From the NCBI RefSeq assembly GCF_031450805.1, contig NZ_JARTVY010000001.1:2356001-2420000 (forward strand): a stretch of 64,000 nucleotides of DNA, read 5' to 3'. Both the position numbers and the translations under genes were made by a program. Within the stretch, counting starts at the first letter, position 1, and every line of letters starts with the position of its first letter. The DNA is from Caballeronia sp031450805. GTDB lineage: Bacteria > Pseudomonadota > Gammaproteobacteria > Burkholderiales > Burkholderiaceae. Below the pieces are notes generated by a model. That model was not told where the DNA came from and searched no databases. It saw only the letters and a program-made list of their open reading frames with translations. This document shows positions 26,364-35,222 of the stretch, in pieces.

Positions 26364-27602
26364 TTAAGCGGAGTGCCGTTTGCGATAGCCGTCGAGGAAG
26401 CGCGCGATGCGGTTGACCGAATCGGCCAGATCGTCGACGTTCGGCAGGAAGACCACGCGGAAGTGGTCCGGCGTCGGCCAGTTGAAACCCGTGCCCTGCA
26501 CCAGCAGGACGCGCTCTTCGAGCAGCAGGTCGGTGATGAACTGCTGGTCGTCGGCGATGGGGTACATCTTCGGGTCGAGCTTCGGAAACATGTAGAGCGC
26601 GGCCTGCGGCTTCACGCACGTAACGCCCGGAATGGCCGTGAGCATCTCATACGCGAGGTCGCGCTGCTTGAAAAGACGCCCGCCCGGCACGATCAGGTCG
26701 TTGATGCTCTGATAGCCGCCGAGCGCCGTCTGAATGGCGTACTGGCCGGGCACGTTCGGGCAGAGCCGCATGGACGCGAGAATGCCGAGCCCTTCCAGAT
26801 AGTCCCTGGCGCGCCGGCGATTTTCTTCGATGAGCCCGGAAATCGCCATCCAGCCCGCGCGATACCCGCACGAGCGATAGCTCTTCGACAAGCTGTTGAA
26901 CGTCACCGTGATGACGTCTTCGGAGAGCGCGGCCATCGACGTGTGCGTCTTGCCGTCGTACACGATCTTGTCGTAGACCTCGTCGGCGAAGACGATGAGC
27001 CCGTGTTCCCGCGCGATGCCGATGAGTTCCTGCAGCAGCTCGTCCGAATACAGCGCGCCGGTCGGATTGTTCGGGTTGATCACGACGAGCGCCTTCGTAT
27101 TCGGCGTGATCTTCGCGCGAATGTCGTCGAGGTCGGGCATCCAGCCGTTGCCCTCGTCGCACATGTAGTGGCGCGGCGTGCCCGATGACAGGCTCACCGC
27201 CGCCGTCCACAGCGGATAGTCCGGCGCGGGGAGCAACACCTCGTCGCCGTCGTTGAGCAGCGCCTGCATCGCCATGACGATCAGCTCCGACGCGCCATTG
27301 CCGATGTAGATATCGTCCAGTTCCACGCCCGTCACGCCCTTTTGCTGCGTGTAGTGCATGATCGCCTTGCGAGCGGCGAAGACGCCCTTCGAATCCGAAT
27401 AGCCCGAGGAGCCCGGCAGGTTGCGGATCATGTCCTGAATGATCTCGTCCGGCGCTTCGAAGCCGAACGGCGCGAGATTGCCGATGTTGAGCTTGATGAT
27501 GCGATGCCCTTCTTCCTCGAGGCGCTTCGCGTGTTCGAGCACGGGTCCGCGAATGTCGTAACAGACGTTTTGCAGCTTATTGGATTTGAGGATCGGTTTC
27601 AC
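26364..27602 (-). CDS. alaA: Glutamate-pyruvate aminotransferase AlaA
   Basis: A 412-residue class I PLP aminotransferase. NPNNPTGALY binds the substrate, ADEVYDKI is the cofactor-contacting segment, and the Schiff-base lysine is in SLSKSYRSCGYRAGW. The match is closest to AlaA, which makes alanine from pyruvate and glutamate. The GTG start at 27602 (VKPILKSNKL) is taken because homologues begin with this sequence; the frame is open further upstream to 27884 with low-complexity, unlikely protein. Its place upstream of hom and thrC is a familiar betaproteobacterial arrangement. Confidence 0.93.
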   Translation of the reverse strand: MKPILKSNKLQNVCYDIRGPVLEHAKRLEEEGHRIIKLNIGNLAPFGFEAPDEIIQDMIRNLPGSSGYSDSKGVFAARKAIMHYTQQKGVTGVELDDIYIGNGASELIVMAMQALLNDGDEVLLPAPDYPLWTAAVSLSSGTPRHYMCDEGNGWMPDLDDIRAKITPNTKALVVINPNNPTGALYSDELLQELIGIAREHGLIVFADEVYDKIVYDGKTHTSMAALSEDVITVTFNSLSKSYRSCGYRAGWMAISGLIEENRRRARDYLEGLGILASMRLCPNVPGQYAIQTALGGYQSINDLIVPGGRLFKQRDLAYEMLTAIPGVTCVKPQAALYMFPKLDPKMYPIADDQQFITDLLLEERVLLVQGTGFNWPTPDHFRVVFLPNVDDLADSVNRIARFLDGYRKRHSA

Positions 27603-28035
27603 GGCGGGCGGCTCTGATGATGGACGAATACGGTGCGGTTCTTGCGGCGTGCGTTCGGCGCAGCTCGCCGCGGCTTGCCGGGGCCTGCCGCGACGATACG
27701 CGCGGACGCCGGCGCACCGCTTGGAAGTATCGACGAAAGCGGGTGAAACGGGGTTGTGCGGAACCGACACGGCCGGGATTATCGCGCCTTGCGGCGCTCG
27801 CGGATGACGCCTCGCCAGATAGGGCGCGGGCGCTGCCGGCCGGATTGCGTGTCGATGGCGGCTTGTGGCGGCAGGCGAGCGCAACGGTTGCCGCGCAAGC
27901 AGACCGTGCGGCCGGAAAGTTATAATTTACCGATTATGGCCCGGTTCCGCAATGCACCAAAGCGCGGCGCGAAGTCTGCCGCGCGGCCTTGTTTGGCAGC
28001 CGTGTCCGCCCTTCTTCTCTTGCCGGATCTTCGTT
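27603..28035. other. Divergent intergenic region between alaA and the Mth938-like gene
   Basis: No gene is supported in these 430 bases. The right half contains a perfect -10 box, TATAAT at 27921-27926, pointing to the plus-strand gene. The left part must hold the alaA promoter, which I could not place. Confidence 0.5.
27921..27926 (+). promoter_or_regulatory. -10 box upstream of the Mth938-like gene
   Basis: A perfect TATAAT in an otherwise GC-rich region, about 110 bases before the predicted start. No good -35 hexamer is seen at 16-18 bases upstream. Confidence 0.35.
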
Positions 28036-28410
28036 TTGAAACTTCATCAGGAATCGAGCGGCGCACTCAATACGATCACGAGCTACGGAGACGGTTTCGT
28101 CGCCATCAATCTGCAGCGGCACGAAGGCAGCGTCATCGTGATCCCCGATGCGCCCGTCGCCGACTGGCCGGTTTCGTCGTTCGACGCGCTCACCCCCGAA
28201 CATTTCGAGGTCCTCGTTCAGGCCGCGCCGGAAGTCGTGATCTTCGGCAGCGGCGGGAAGCTGCGCTTTCCGCATCCGCGCCTCGTCGCGCGGCTCGCGA
28301 AGCACCGCATCGGCGTGGAAACGATGGACTTCGGCGCGGCCTGCCGCACGTACAACATTCTGATGTCCGAAGGGCGGCGCGTCGCCGCCGCGCTGCTGAT
28401 CGAAGCGTGA
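28036..28410 (+). CDS. Mth938-like (DUF498/Xcc1710-like) domain protein
   Basis: A 124-residue protein with the Mth938 fold pattern: VIVIPDAPVADWPV, VVIFGSGGKLRFP, and the C-terminal GVETMDFGAACRTYNILMSEGRRVAAALL. Homologues in Burkholderia begin with the same KLHQESSGALNT sequence, so TTG at 28036 is the likely start, with GGAT seven bases before it. The family is widespread (human homologue NDUFAF3 helps assemble complex I), but the bacterial role is unsettled. Confidence 0.85.
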   Translation: MKLHQESSGALNTITSYGDGFVAINLQRHEGSVIVIPDAPVADWPVSSFDALTPEHFEVLVQAAPEVVIFGSGGKLRFPHPRLVARLAKHRIGVETMDFGAACRTYNILMSEGRRVAAALLIEA

Positions 28411-28800
28411 CGGGATAAGCAGCGTGCCGATAAGCGTCCGTTAAGGCGCCATCGGCGACACTCGCGCGGCGCGGGCGGACGCCGTCCGATCCGGTCCAGT
28501 GCGCCAAAATGACGAATCGGGGTCAGGCGTGCGATACACTCCCGCCCGGCGTGCGTCACGCGCCCGTGCCGAGGCACGTGCGCGGCGGCGCGACGCCCCT
28601 TTCACCGGGCTTTCCGCTGGTTTCCCGTTGCTTTCCGTCGCGCTTCCCACTTCGAGCGCCGTGCGCGGAAACTTGCGCCGCATTTTCGTGCCTGAGGATG
28701 CGGAACGCGCGGGTCGCGCCCTGGCAGGCGGGCACGGCAGCGTCAAACAGCCCATCTCGATTCACTAGCGCCGCATCGCGGCATCGGACAGGTCGACTTC
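28411..28800 (+). other. Leader region of the arn cluster
   Basis: About 390 bases without a supported gene. A GATACACT box near 28531-28538 could serve as a -10 for the arn cluster. No clear PmrA- or PhoP-type direct repeat was recognised. Confidence 0.4.
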
Positions 28801-30474
28801 ATGAACGATACGCCTTCGCGGCTACCGCTCACACGCCTTTCGCTCACGCTTCTCGTCATCGCGCTCGCGATCGTCTGGTTCGCGCCGCTCGGGCTGCGCC
28901 ATCTCGTCCCGAGCGACGAAGGCCGCTACGCCGAAATGGCGCGTGAGATGTTCGTCACCGGCGACTGGATCACGCCGCGCTACAACGGCTACAAGTATTT
29001 CGAGAAGCCGCCGCTGCAGACCTGGGCGAATGCGCTCACGTTCGCATGGTTCGGCATCGGCGAATGGCAGGCGCGTCTCTATACGGCGCTGACGGGTTTC
29101 GCCGGCGTGCTGCTGATCGGCTTCACCGGCAAGCGCGTGTTCAACGCGATGACGGGCTTCGCCGCCGCGGTCATCCTCGCGACGTGCCCGTACTGGAGCC
29201 TGATGGGCCACTTCAACGCGCTGGACATGGGCCTTTCGTTCTGGATGGAGCTCACGCTCTGCGCGCTGCTGCTCGCCCAGCGCCCCGGCCTGCCCGCGCG
29301 CCACGTGCGCCTCTGGATGTGGCTCTGCTGGGCCGCGATGGCCGCCGCGGTGCTGTCCAAAGGGCTCGTCGGCCTGATCCTGCCCGGCGCCGTGCTCGTC
29401 CTCTATTCGATCGTTTCGCGCGACTGGGCGCTCTGGAAGCGCCTCTATATCGGCAGCGGGCTGATCGTCTTCCTGATCGTCGCCGCGCCGTGGTTCGTGC
29501 TCGTGCAGATGAAGAATCCCGAGTTCTTCGACTTCTTCTTCATCGTGCAGCAGTTCAAGCGCTATCTGACGCCCGAGCAGAACCGCCCGGGCCCCTTCTA
29601 TTACTTCGTGCCCGTGCTGATCGTAGGCTTTCTGCCGTGGCTGTCCGTCGTGGTGCAGAGCGTGCGCCACGGCGTGAAGACGCCACGCCAGCCCAACGGC
29701 TTCGCGCCCGTCACGATGCTGCTCGTCTGGTCCGCGTTCATCTTCCTGTTCTTCAGCGCGTCGCATTCGAAGCTGCTGTCGTATGTGCTGCCGATCGCAC
29801 CGGCTATCGCGCTCGTCATCGGGCTGTACTTGCCCTCGCTCACGAAGAGCCAGTACCGCATGCATCTGATCGGCTATGCGGTGTTCCTGATCGCGGCGGC
29901 GTTCGGCGCGATTTTCATCGGCCGGGCGGGAAGCGCGGGCACGCCGAACGCGTTGTATCGCGCATTTCAGGTCTGGGTGTATGCGGGCATCGCGGTTGCG
30001 TTCGTCGTGACGGTCTTCGCGCTCTGGCTGAACCGGCGCAGCGTGCTGGCGGGCGCGGCGGGGCTCGGCGCGGCGTGGCTGCTGCTCGGCACGATCGCCG
30101 GCACCGGGCACGACGTCTTCGGCGCCGAGAGTTCCGGCGTGAAGCTCGTGCCGGCCGTGAAAGCCGCGATGGCGAAGCTGCCGCCGGACACGCCTTTCTA
30201 TTCGGTCGCCAAGCTCGATCACACGATGCCCTTCTACCTCGGCCGCACGATGACGATGGTGCAGGAAGCCGACGAACTGAAGTTCGGCGTCACGACCGAG
30301 CCGCAGAAGTGGCTTCCGACCATCGACGAGTGGGTGCGGCGCTGGAACGCTGATCGTTACGCGCTCGCGCTGCTGCCGCCCGCGCGCTACGACGAGATGC
30401 TCGCGCGCGGCGTGCCGATGCAGGTCATCGCCCGCGACGCGCGACGCGTCATCGTGGAGAAGCCGCAGCCGTGA
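28801..30474 (+). CDS. arnT: Undecaprenyl phosphate-L-Ara4N transferase ArnT
   Basis: A 557-residue GT39-family integral membrane glycosyltransferase with roughly twelve helices and a soluble C-terminal domain (about 440-557). The first periplasmic loop carries the catalytic-type acidic motif PSDEGRYAEMAREM and GDWITPRYNGYKYFEKPPL, as in ArnT. It moves 4-amino-4-deoxy-L-arabinose from the lipid carrier to lipid A on the periplasmic face, lowering negative charge and polymyxin binding. It is first in the arn cluster here, 60 bases before arnE. Confidence 0.92.
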   Translation: MNDTPSRLPLTRLSLTLLVIALAIVWFAPLGLRHLVPSDEGRYAEMAREMFVTGDWITPRYNGYKYFEKPPLQTWANALTFAWFGIGEWQARLYTALTGFAGVLLIGFTGKRVFNAMTGFAAAVILATCPYWSLMGHFNALDMGLSFWMELTLCALLLAQRPGLPARHVRLWMWLCWAAMAAAVLSKGLVGLILPGAVLVLYSIVSRDWALWKRLYIGSGLIVFLIVAAPWFVLVQMKNPEFFDFFFIVQQFKRYLTPEQNRPGPFYYFVPVLIVGFLPWLSVVVQSVRHGVKTPRQPNGFAPVTMLLVWSAFIFLFFSASHSKLLSYVLPIAPAIALVIGLYLPSLTKSQYRMHLIGYAVFLIAAAFGAIFIGRAGSAGTPNALYRAFQVWVYAGIAVAFVVTVFALWLNRRSVLAGAAGLGAAWLLLGTIAGTGHDVFGAESSGVKLVPAVKAAMAKLPPDTPFYSVAKLDHTMPFYLGRTMTMVQEADELKFGVTTEPQKWLPTIDEWVRRWNADRYALALLPPARYDEMLARGVPMQVIARDARRVIVEKPQP

Positions 30475-30534
30475 CGGCGCACATCGCTCGCGCCGGCATC
30501 AGCCATTGAACCGAGTATCCTTATTGTCCAATCG

Positions 30535-30906
30535 ATGAATCCGATTTCCTTCACTTGCATCGTCATCGGCGTATTGTTGAACGCGTGCGCCCAGTTGTTG
30601 CTCAAGGCCGGCGTCAATGCCGTCGGCCATTTCGATATGACCCCCGCGAACATCGTGCCGGTCGGTTTCAAGATTGCGACGCAATGGCCCATCATCGGCG
30701 GACTCGCGTGCTACGTGATCAGCGTCGTCGTGTGGATCGTGGGACTGTCGCGGGTCGACGTGTCGGTCGCGTATCCGATGCTCTCGCTCGGCTACGTCGT
30801 CAACGCTTTCGCGGCATGGTATTTGTTCGGCGAAGTGCTGTCGGTGCAGCGGCTCGTCGGTATCGGCATCATTCTCGTCGGCGTGGCCGTGCTCGCGCGC
30901 GGCTGA
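30535..30906 (+). CDS. arnE: ArnE-type SMR-fold flippase subunit
   Basis: A 123-residue protein with four hydrophobic helices of the EamA/SMR type (ACAQLLLKAGVNAVG; SVAYPMLSLGYVVNA). In enterobacteria ArnE and ArnF together flip undecaprenyl-phosphate-L-Ara4N across the inner membrane. Only one such gene is present here, so it may work as a homodimer or with an unlinked partner. It lies between arnT and arnB, with 37 bases to the latter. Confidence 0.85.
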   Translation: MNPISFTCIVIGVLLNACAQLLLKAGVNAVGHFDMTPANIVPVGFKIATQWPIIGGLACYVISVVVWIVGLSRVDVSVAYPMLSLGYVVNAFAAWYLFGEVLSVQRLVGIGIILVGVAVLARG

Positions 30907-30943
30907 TTCCCGTTTCACTCCCTTTTTGTTAAGCAGACATTCC

Positions 30944-32101
30944 ATGACTCAGACCTCGCGGCCGTTCCTGCCCTTCGTCAAGCCTGAGATCGACGAGGAA
31001 ACCATTCAGGGCGTCGTCGACGTGCTGCGTTCCGGCTGGATCACCACCGGCCCGCAGAACCAGCAATTCGAAGCCGAGTTGTCGGCGTATTTCGGCGGCC
31101 GTCCGGTGCGCGCATTCAATTCCGGCACCTGCACGATGGAAATCGCGCTGCGCATCGCGGGCGTCGGTGCGGGCGACGAAGTCATCACCACGCCGATGAC
31201 GTGGGTCTCGACCGCGAACGTGATTCTCGAAGTCGGCGCGACGCCGGTCTTCGTCGATATCGATCCGCTCACGCGCAACATGGACCTGAACTTGCTTGAA
31301 AAGGCCATCACGCCGCGCACGAAAGCGATCATGCCCGTTTATCTCGCGGGCCTGCCGGTGGACATGGACCGGCTCTACGACATCGCGCGCGCCCACAAGC
31401 TGCGCGTGATCGAAGACGCGGCACAGGCCTTCGGCTCGACGTGGAACGGCAAGCGCATCGGCTCGTTCGGCGATCTGGTGTCGATCAGCTTCCACGCGAA
31501 CAAGAACGTGACGTCGATCGAAGGCGGCGCGCTCATCCTGAACAACGAGGACGAAGCGGAACTCGCGCGCAAGTACCGGCTGCAGGGCATCACGCGCACG
31601 GGCTTCGACGGCATGGACTGCGACGTGCTCGGCGGCAAGTACAACCTGACCGATGTCGCGGCGCGCGTCGGACTCGGCCAGTTGCGGCAGGTCGAACGCT
31701 TCACGGAAAAGCGCCGGGAACTTGCGCGCGCCTACTTCGATGCGTTCGAAGGCGGCGCGGCGGTCCGGCTCGGCGTCGGGCTGCCGCCGCGCAATTTCAC
31801 CGACAGCAACTGGCACATGTTTCAGATCGCGCTGCCGCTCGACAGGCTGGAACTGACGCGCGCGCAATTCATGGAGCAACTGAAGGAGCGCGGCGTCGGC
31901 GCGGGCGTGCACTATCCGGCGCTGCATCTGTTTTCGCTGTATCGCGCGCGCGGCTTCTCAGAAGGCATGTTTCCGCACGCCGAGCGATACGGCGCATCGA
32001 CGGTCACGCTGCCGCTCTTCACGCTGATGAGCAAGGACGATGTCGCGCACGTCGTGAAGTCGGTCGACGAAATCTGCGCGCAGCATGGCCTCAACCGTTA
32101 A
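30944..32101 (+). CDS. arnB: UDP-4-amino-4-deoxy-L-arabinose aminotransferase ArnB
   Basis: A 385-residue DegT/DnrJ/EryC1-type PLP enzyme. NSGTCTMEIAL binds the cofactor phosphate, EDAAQAFGS carries the ring-contacting Asp, and the Schiff-base Lys187 is in SFHANKNVTSIEGG. It transfers an amino group from glutamate to UDP-4-keto-arabinose. The ATG at 30944 is preferred over a TTG at 30926 because it matches the family N-terminus. Confidence 0.94.
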   Translation: MTQTSRPFLPFVKPEIDEETIQGVVDVLRSGWITTGPQNQQFEAELSAYFGGRPVRAFNSGTCTMEIALRIAGVGAGDEVITTPMTWVSTANVILEVGATPVFVDIDPLTRNMDLNLLEKAITPRTKAIMPVYLAGLPVDMDRLYDIARAHKLRVIEDAAQAFGSTWNGKRIGSFGDLVSISFHANKNVTSIEGGALILNNEDEAELARKYRLQGITRTGFDGMDCDVLGGKYNLTDVAARVGLGQLRQVERFTEKRRELARAYFDAFEGGAAVRLGVGLPPRNFTDSNWHMFQIALPLDRLELTRAQFMEQLKERGVGAGVHYPALHLFSLYRARGFSEGMFPHAERYGASTVTLPLFTLMSKDDVAHVVKSVDEICAQHGLNR

Positions 32102-32128
32102 TGAAATGCACAGGAAATGCACAGCCAC

Positions 32129-33178
32129 ATGAGTCATACGGAGTTTCCGGCGAATTCGCCCGAAGTCTCGATCGTCATTCCGGTGTACAACGAGGCGGAC
32201 GGTCTCGCCGCCCTCTTCGAGCGCCTGTACCCGGCGCTCGATGCGCTCGGCACGTCGTATGAAGTCATCTTCATCAACGACGGCAGCCGCGACAAGTCGG
32301 CGGCGCTGCTCGCCCAGCAGTTCCACGTGCGTCCGGATACCACGCGCGTGATCCTTCTCAACGGCAATTACGGCCAGCACATGGCGATTCTCGCGGGCTT
32401 CGAGCAATCGCGCGGCGAGATCGTCGTCACGCTCGACGCCGACCTGCAGAATCCGCCCGAAGAGATCGGCAAGCTCGTCGCGAAGATGCGCGAAGGCTAC
32501 GACTACGTCGGCACGATCCGCCAGCAGCGCCAGGACAGCCTGTGGCGCAAGAAGGCGTCGCGCGCGATGAACCGCCTGCGCGAGCGCATCACCAAGATCA
32601 AGATGACGGACCAGGGTTGCATGTTGCGCGCATACAGCCGGCACATCATCGACACGATCAACCGGTGCGGCGAAATCAACACGTTCATTCCCGCGCTCGC
32701 GTACACCTTCGCGCAGAACCCGATCGAAGTGGACGTGGCGCACGAGGAGCGCTTCGCGGGCGAATCGAAGTATTCGCTCTATAGCCTCATTCGCCTCAAC
32801 TTCGACCTCGTCACCGGCTTCTCGGTCGTGCCGCTGCAATGGCTGTCGTTCATCGGCGTGATCCTCTCGGTCGGCTCAGCCGGACTCTTCGTGCTGCTGC
32901 TGATTCGCCGCTTCATGTTCGGCGCGGAAGTTCAGGGTGTGTTCACGCTGTTCGCCATCACGTTCTTCATGCTCGGCGTGATCATCTTCGCGCTCGGGCT
33001 GCTCGGCGAATACATCGGCCGCATCTATCAGCAAGTGCGCGCACGGCCGCGCTATCTGGTGCAGACCATCCTCGAACAGCGCGACGGCCTGCCCGTCGCG
33101 GACCAGCCGATGCAGACCGTGATGCGGCCGGTCCAGCCGGTTGCGGCCGTCGTCAGCCGCGAGGACAACGGCCGATGA
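32129..33178 (+). CDS. arnC: Undecaprenyl-phosphate 4-deoxy-4-formamido-L-arabinose transferase ArnC
   Basis: A 349-residue GT2 glycosyltransferase. The nucleotide-sugar site has SIVIPVYNEADGL, INDGSRDKS and the metal-binding LDADLQNPPEEI; two membrane helices lie near 235-260 and 270-295. It attaches formylated Ara4N to undecaprenyl phosphate at the inner membrane. Starts at 32117 and 32129 are both possible: AGGAA directly abuts the first, so the second is chosen with modest confidence. The end overlaps the next gene by four bases. Confidence 0.92.
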   Translation: MSHTEFPANSPEVSIVIPVYNEADGLAALFERLYPALDALGTSYEVIFINDGSRDKSAALLAQQFHVRPDTTRVILLNGNYGQHMAILAGFEQSRGEIVVTLDADLQNPPEEIGKLVAKMREGYDYVGTIRQQRQDSLWRKKASRAMNRLRERITKIKMTDQGCMLRAYSRHIIDTINRCGEINTFIPALAYTFAQNPIEVDVAHEERFAGESKYSLYSLIRLNFDLVTGFSVVPLQWLSFIGVILSVGSAGLFVLLLIRRFMFGAEVQGVFTLFAITFFMLGVIIFALGLLGEYIGRIYQQVRARPRYLVQTILEQRDGLPVADQPMQTVMRPVQPVAAVVSREDNGR

Positions 33179-34161
33179 AGCCGCGCGCCGTCGTTTTCGC
33201 CTATCACAACGTCGGCGTGCGCTGCCTGCAGGTGCTGCTCGCACGCGGCGTCGATGTCGCGCTCGTCGTCACGCACGAGGACAGCGCCACCGAGAACATC
33301 TGGTTCGGCAGCGTCGCGCAGGTCGCGGCGGAGCATGGCATCGACGTCATCACGCCCGCCGATCCGGCGTCGCCCGACGTGCACGCCGCCGTCGCCAAAG
33401 CCGCGCCCGACTTCATCTTCTCGTTTTACTACCGGCACATGCTGCCGGTGACGCTGCTCGCGCTCGCCCGGCGCGGCGCATACAACATGCATGGCTCGCT
33501 GCTGCCGAAGTATCGCGGCCGCGTGCCGACCAACTGGGCGGTCATCAACGGCGAGACGGAAACCGGCGCGACGCTGCACGAGATGGCGGCGAAGCCCGAC
33601 GCCGGCGCCATCGTCGCGCAGACGCCCGTGCCGATTCTCCCCGACGACACCGCCGCCCAGGTCTTCGATAAAACCGTGGTCGCCGCCGAACAGACGCTCT
33701 GGCGCGCGCTGCCCGCGCTACTGGCCGGGGAAGCGCCGCATCTGCCGAACGATCTCTCCGCCGGAAGCTATTACGGCGGACGCAAGCCGGAGGACGGGCG
33801 CATCGACTGGACGCAGCCCGCGCAGCGCGTCTACAACCTGATTCGCGCGGTCGCCCCGCCCTATCCCGGCGCGTTCACGGATATCGACGAGCATCGCTTC
33901 ATCGTGGCGCGCGCGCGCCTCGTGTCCGAAACCGGCGCGCCCGGCGTGCCGGCGCACAAGCTGGCCGAACTGCGGAGTTTGCCGCCAGGCCTAAGGGTGA
34001 CGGATAATGCGCTGTTTGGCGTCTGCGGCGACGGCCGCGTGATCGCCGTGCACGAACTGCGCCATCGGCTGCTCGACGCCGCTTCGCAACCCCTGGGCGA
34101 AGAACGCGCTATCGATCCCGCCGAATTCGGCCGACTCATTCAATCCACTCGTCATTCATGA
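33175..34161 (+). CDS. UDP-L-Ara4N formyltransferase (ArnA N-terminal half as a separate protein)
   Basis: A 328-residue formyltetrahydrofolate-dependent transferase. The catalytic Asn and His are in YNMHGSLLPKYRGR and the catalytic Asp in AKPDAGAIV, as in the N-terminal domain of ArnA. It N-formylates UDP-Ara4N before transfer by ArnC. In E. coli this activity is fused to the decarboxylase in one chain of about 660 residues; here it is an independent gene that overlaps both neighbours by four bases. Confidence 0.92.
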   Translation: MKPRAVVFAYHNVGVRCLQVLLARGVDVALVVTHEDSATENIWFGSVAQVAAEHGIDVITPADPASPDVHAAVAKAAPDFIFSFYYRHMLPVTLLALARRGAYNMHGSLLPKYRGRVPTNWAVINGETETGATLHEMAAKPDAGAIVAQTPVPILPDDTAAQVFDKTVVAAEQTLWRALPALLAGEAPHLPNDLSAGSYYGGRKPEDGRIDWTQPAQRVYNLIRAVAPPYPGAFTDIDEHRFIVARARLVSETGAPGVPAHKLAELRSLPPGLRVTDNALFGVCGDGRVIAVHELRHRLLDAASQPLGEERAIDPAEFGRLIQSTRHS

Positions 34162-35213
34162 AAAAAGTCCTCATCCTGGGTGTCAACGGCTTTATCGGCC
34201 ATCACCTGTCCAAGCGCATCCTCGAAACCACCGACTGGGAAGTCTTCGGGATGGACATGCAAACCGATCGCCTGGGCGAGCTCGCGAATCACGAGCGGAT
34301 GCACTTCTTCGAAGGCGACATCACCATCAACAAGGAGTGGGTCGAGTATCACGTGAAGAAGTGCGACGTGATCCTGCCGCTCGTCGCCATCGCCACGCCC
34401 GCGACCTACGTGAAGCAGCCGCTGCGCGTGTTCGAACTGGACTTCGAGGCGAACCTGCCGATCGTGCGTTCGGCCGTGAAGTACGGCAAGCATCTGGTGT
34501 TTCCGTCGACTTCCGAGGTCTACGGCATGTGCACTGACGAGCAGTTCGACCCGGAGAACTCCACGCTTTCCTACGGCCCCATCAACAAGCCGCGCTGGAT
34601 CTACGCGTGCTCGAAGCAGCTCATGGACCGTGTGATCTGGGGCTACGGCATGGAAGGTCTCAACTTCACGCTGTTCCGTCCGTTCAACTGGATCGGCCCG
34701 GGCCTCGACTCCATCTACACGCCGAAGGAAGGTTCGTCGCGCGTGGTCACGCAGTTTCTCGGCCACATCGTGCGCGGCGAGAACATCAGTCTCGTCGATG
34801 GCGGCGCGCAGAAGCGTGCGTTCACGGACATCGACGACGGCATCGGCGCGCTGATGAAGATCATCGAGAACAAGGGCGGCGTAGCCACGGGCAAGATCTA
34901 TAACATCGGCAATCCGACGAACAACTTCTCGGTGCGCGAGCTCGCCAACAAGATGCTGGCGCTCGCGAACGAGTTCCCCGAATACGCCGAAACCGCGAAG
35001 CAGGTGCAGCTCGTCGAAACCTCGTCGGGCGCGTACTACGGCGCAGGCTATCAGGACGTGCAGAACCGCGTGCCGAAGATCGACAACACGATGCAGGACC
35101 TCGGCTGGGCACCGCAAGCCACGATGGACGACGCCCTGCGCAAGATCTTCGAAGCGTATCGCGGCATCGTGGGCGAGGCGCGCAAGCTGGTCGAACAGGC
35201 CGATCAGAACTGA
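34158..35213 (+). CDS. UDP-glucuronic acid oxidative decarboxylase (ArnA C-terminal half as a separate protein)
   Basis: A 351-residue extended SDR. The NAD site is GVNGFIGHHL, the catalytic region has PSTSEVYGM and Tyr-X3-Lys in YACSKQ, and RPFNWIGPGLD and RVVTQFL follow as in ArnA. It oxidises UDP-glucuronate and loses CO2, giving the 4-keto pentose used by ArnB. The gene starts inside the end of the formyltransferase gene (ATGA overlap), suggesting translational coupling that would keep the two activities in step without a fusion. Confidence 0.93.
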   Translation: MKKVLILGVNGFIGHHLSKRILETTDWEVFGMDMQTDRLGELANHERMHFFEGDITINKEWVEYHVKKCDVILPLVAIATPATYVKQPLRVFELDFEANLPIVRSAVKYGKHLVFPSTSEVYGMCTDEQFDPENSTLSYGPINKPRWIYACSKQLMDRVIWGYGMEGLNFTLFRPFNWIGPGLDSIYTPKEGSSRVVTQFLGHIVRGENISLVDGGAQKRAFTDIDDGIGALMKIIENKGGVATGKIYNIGNPTNNFSVRELANKMLALANEFPEYAETAKQVQLVETSSGAYYGAGYQDVQNRVPKIDNTMQDLGWAPQATMDDALRKIFEAYRGIVGEARKLVEQADQN

Positions 35214-35222
35214 GGCCGGCGC

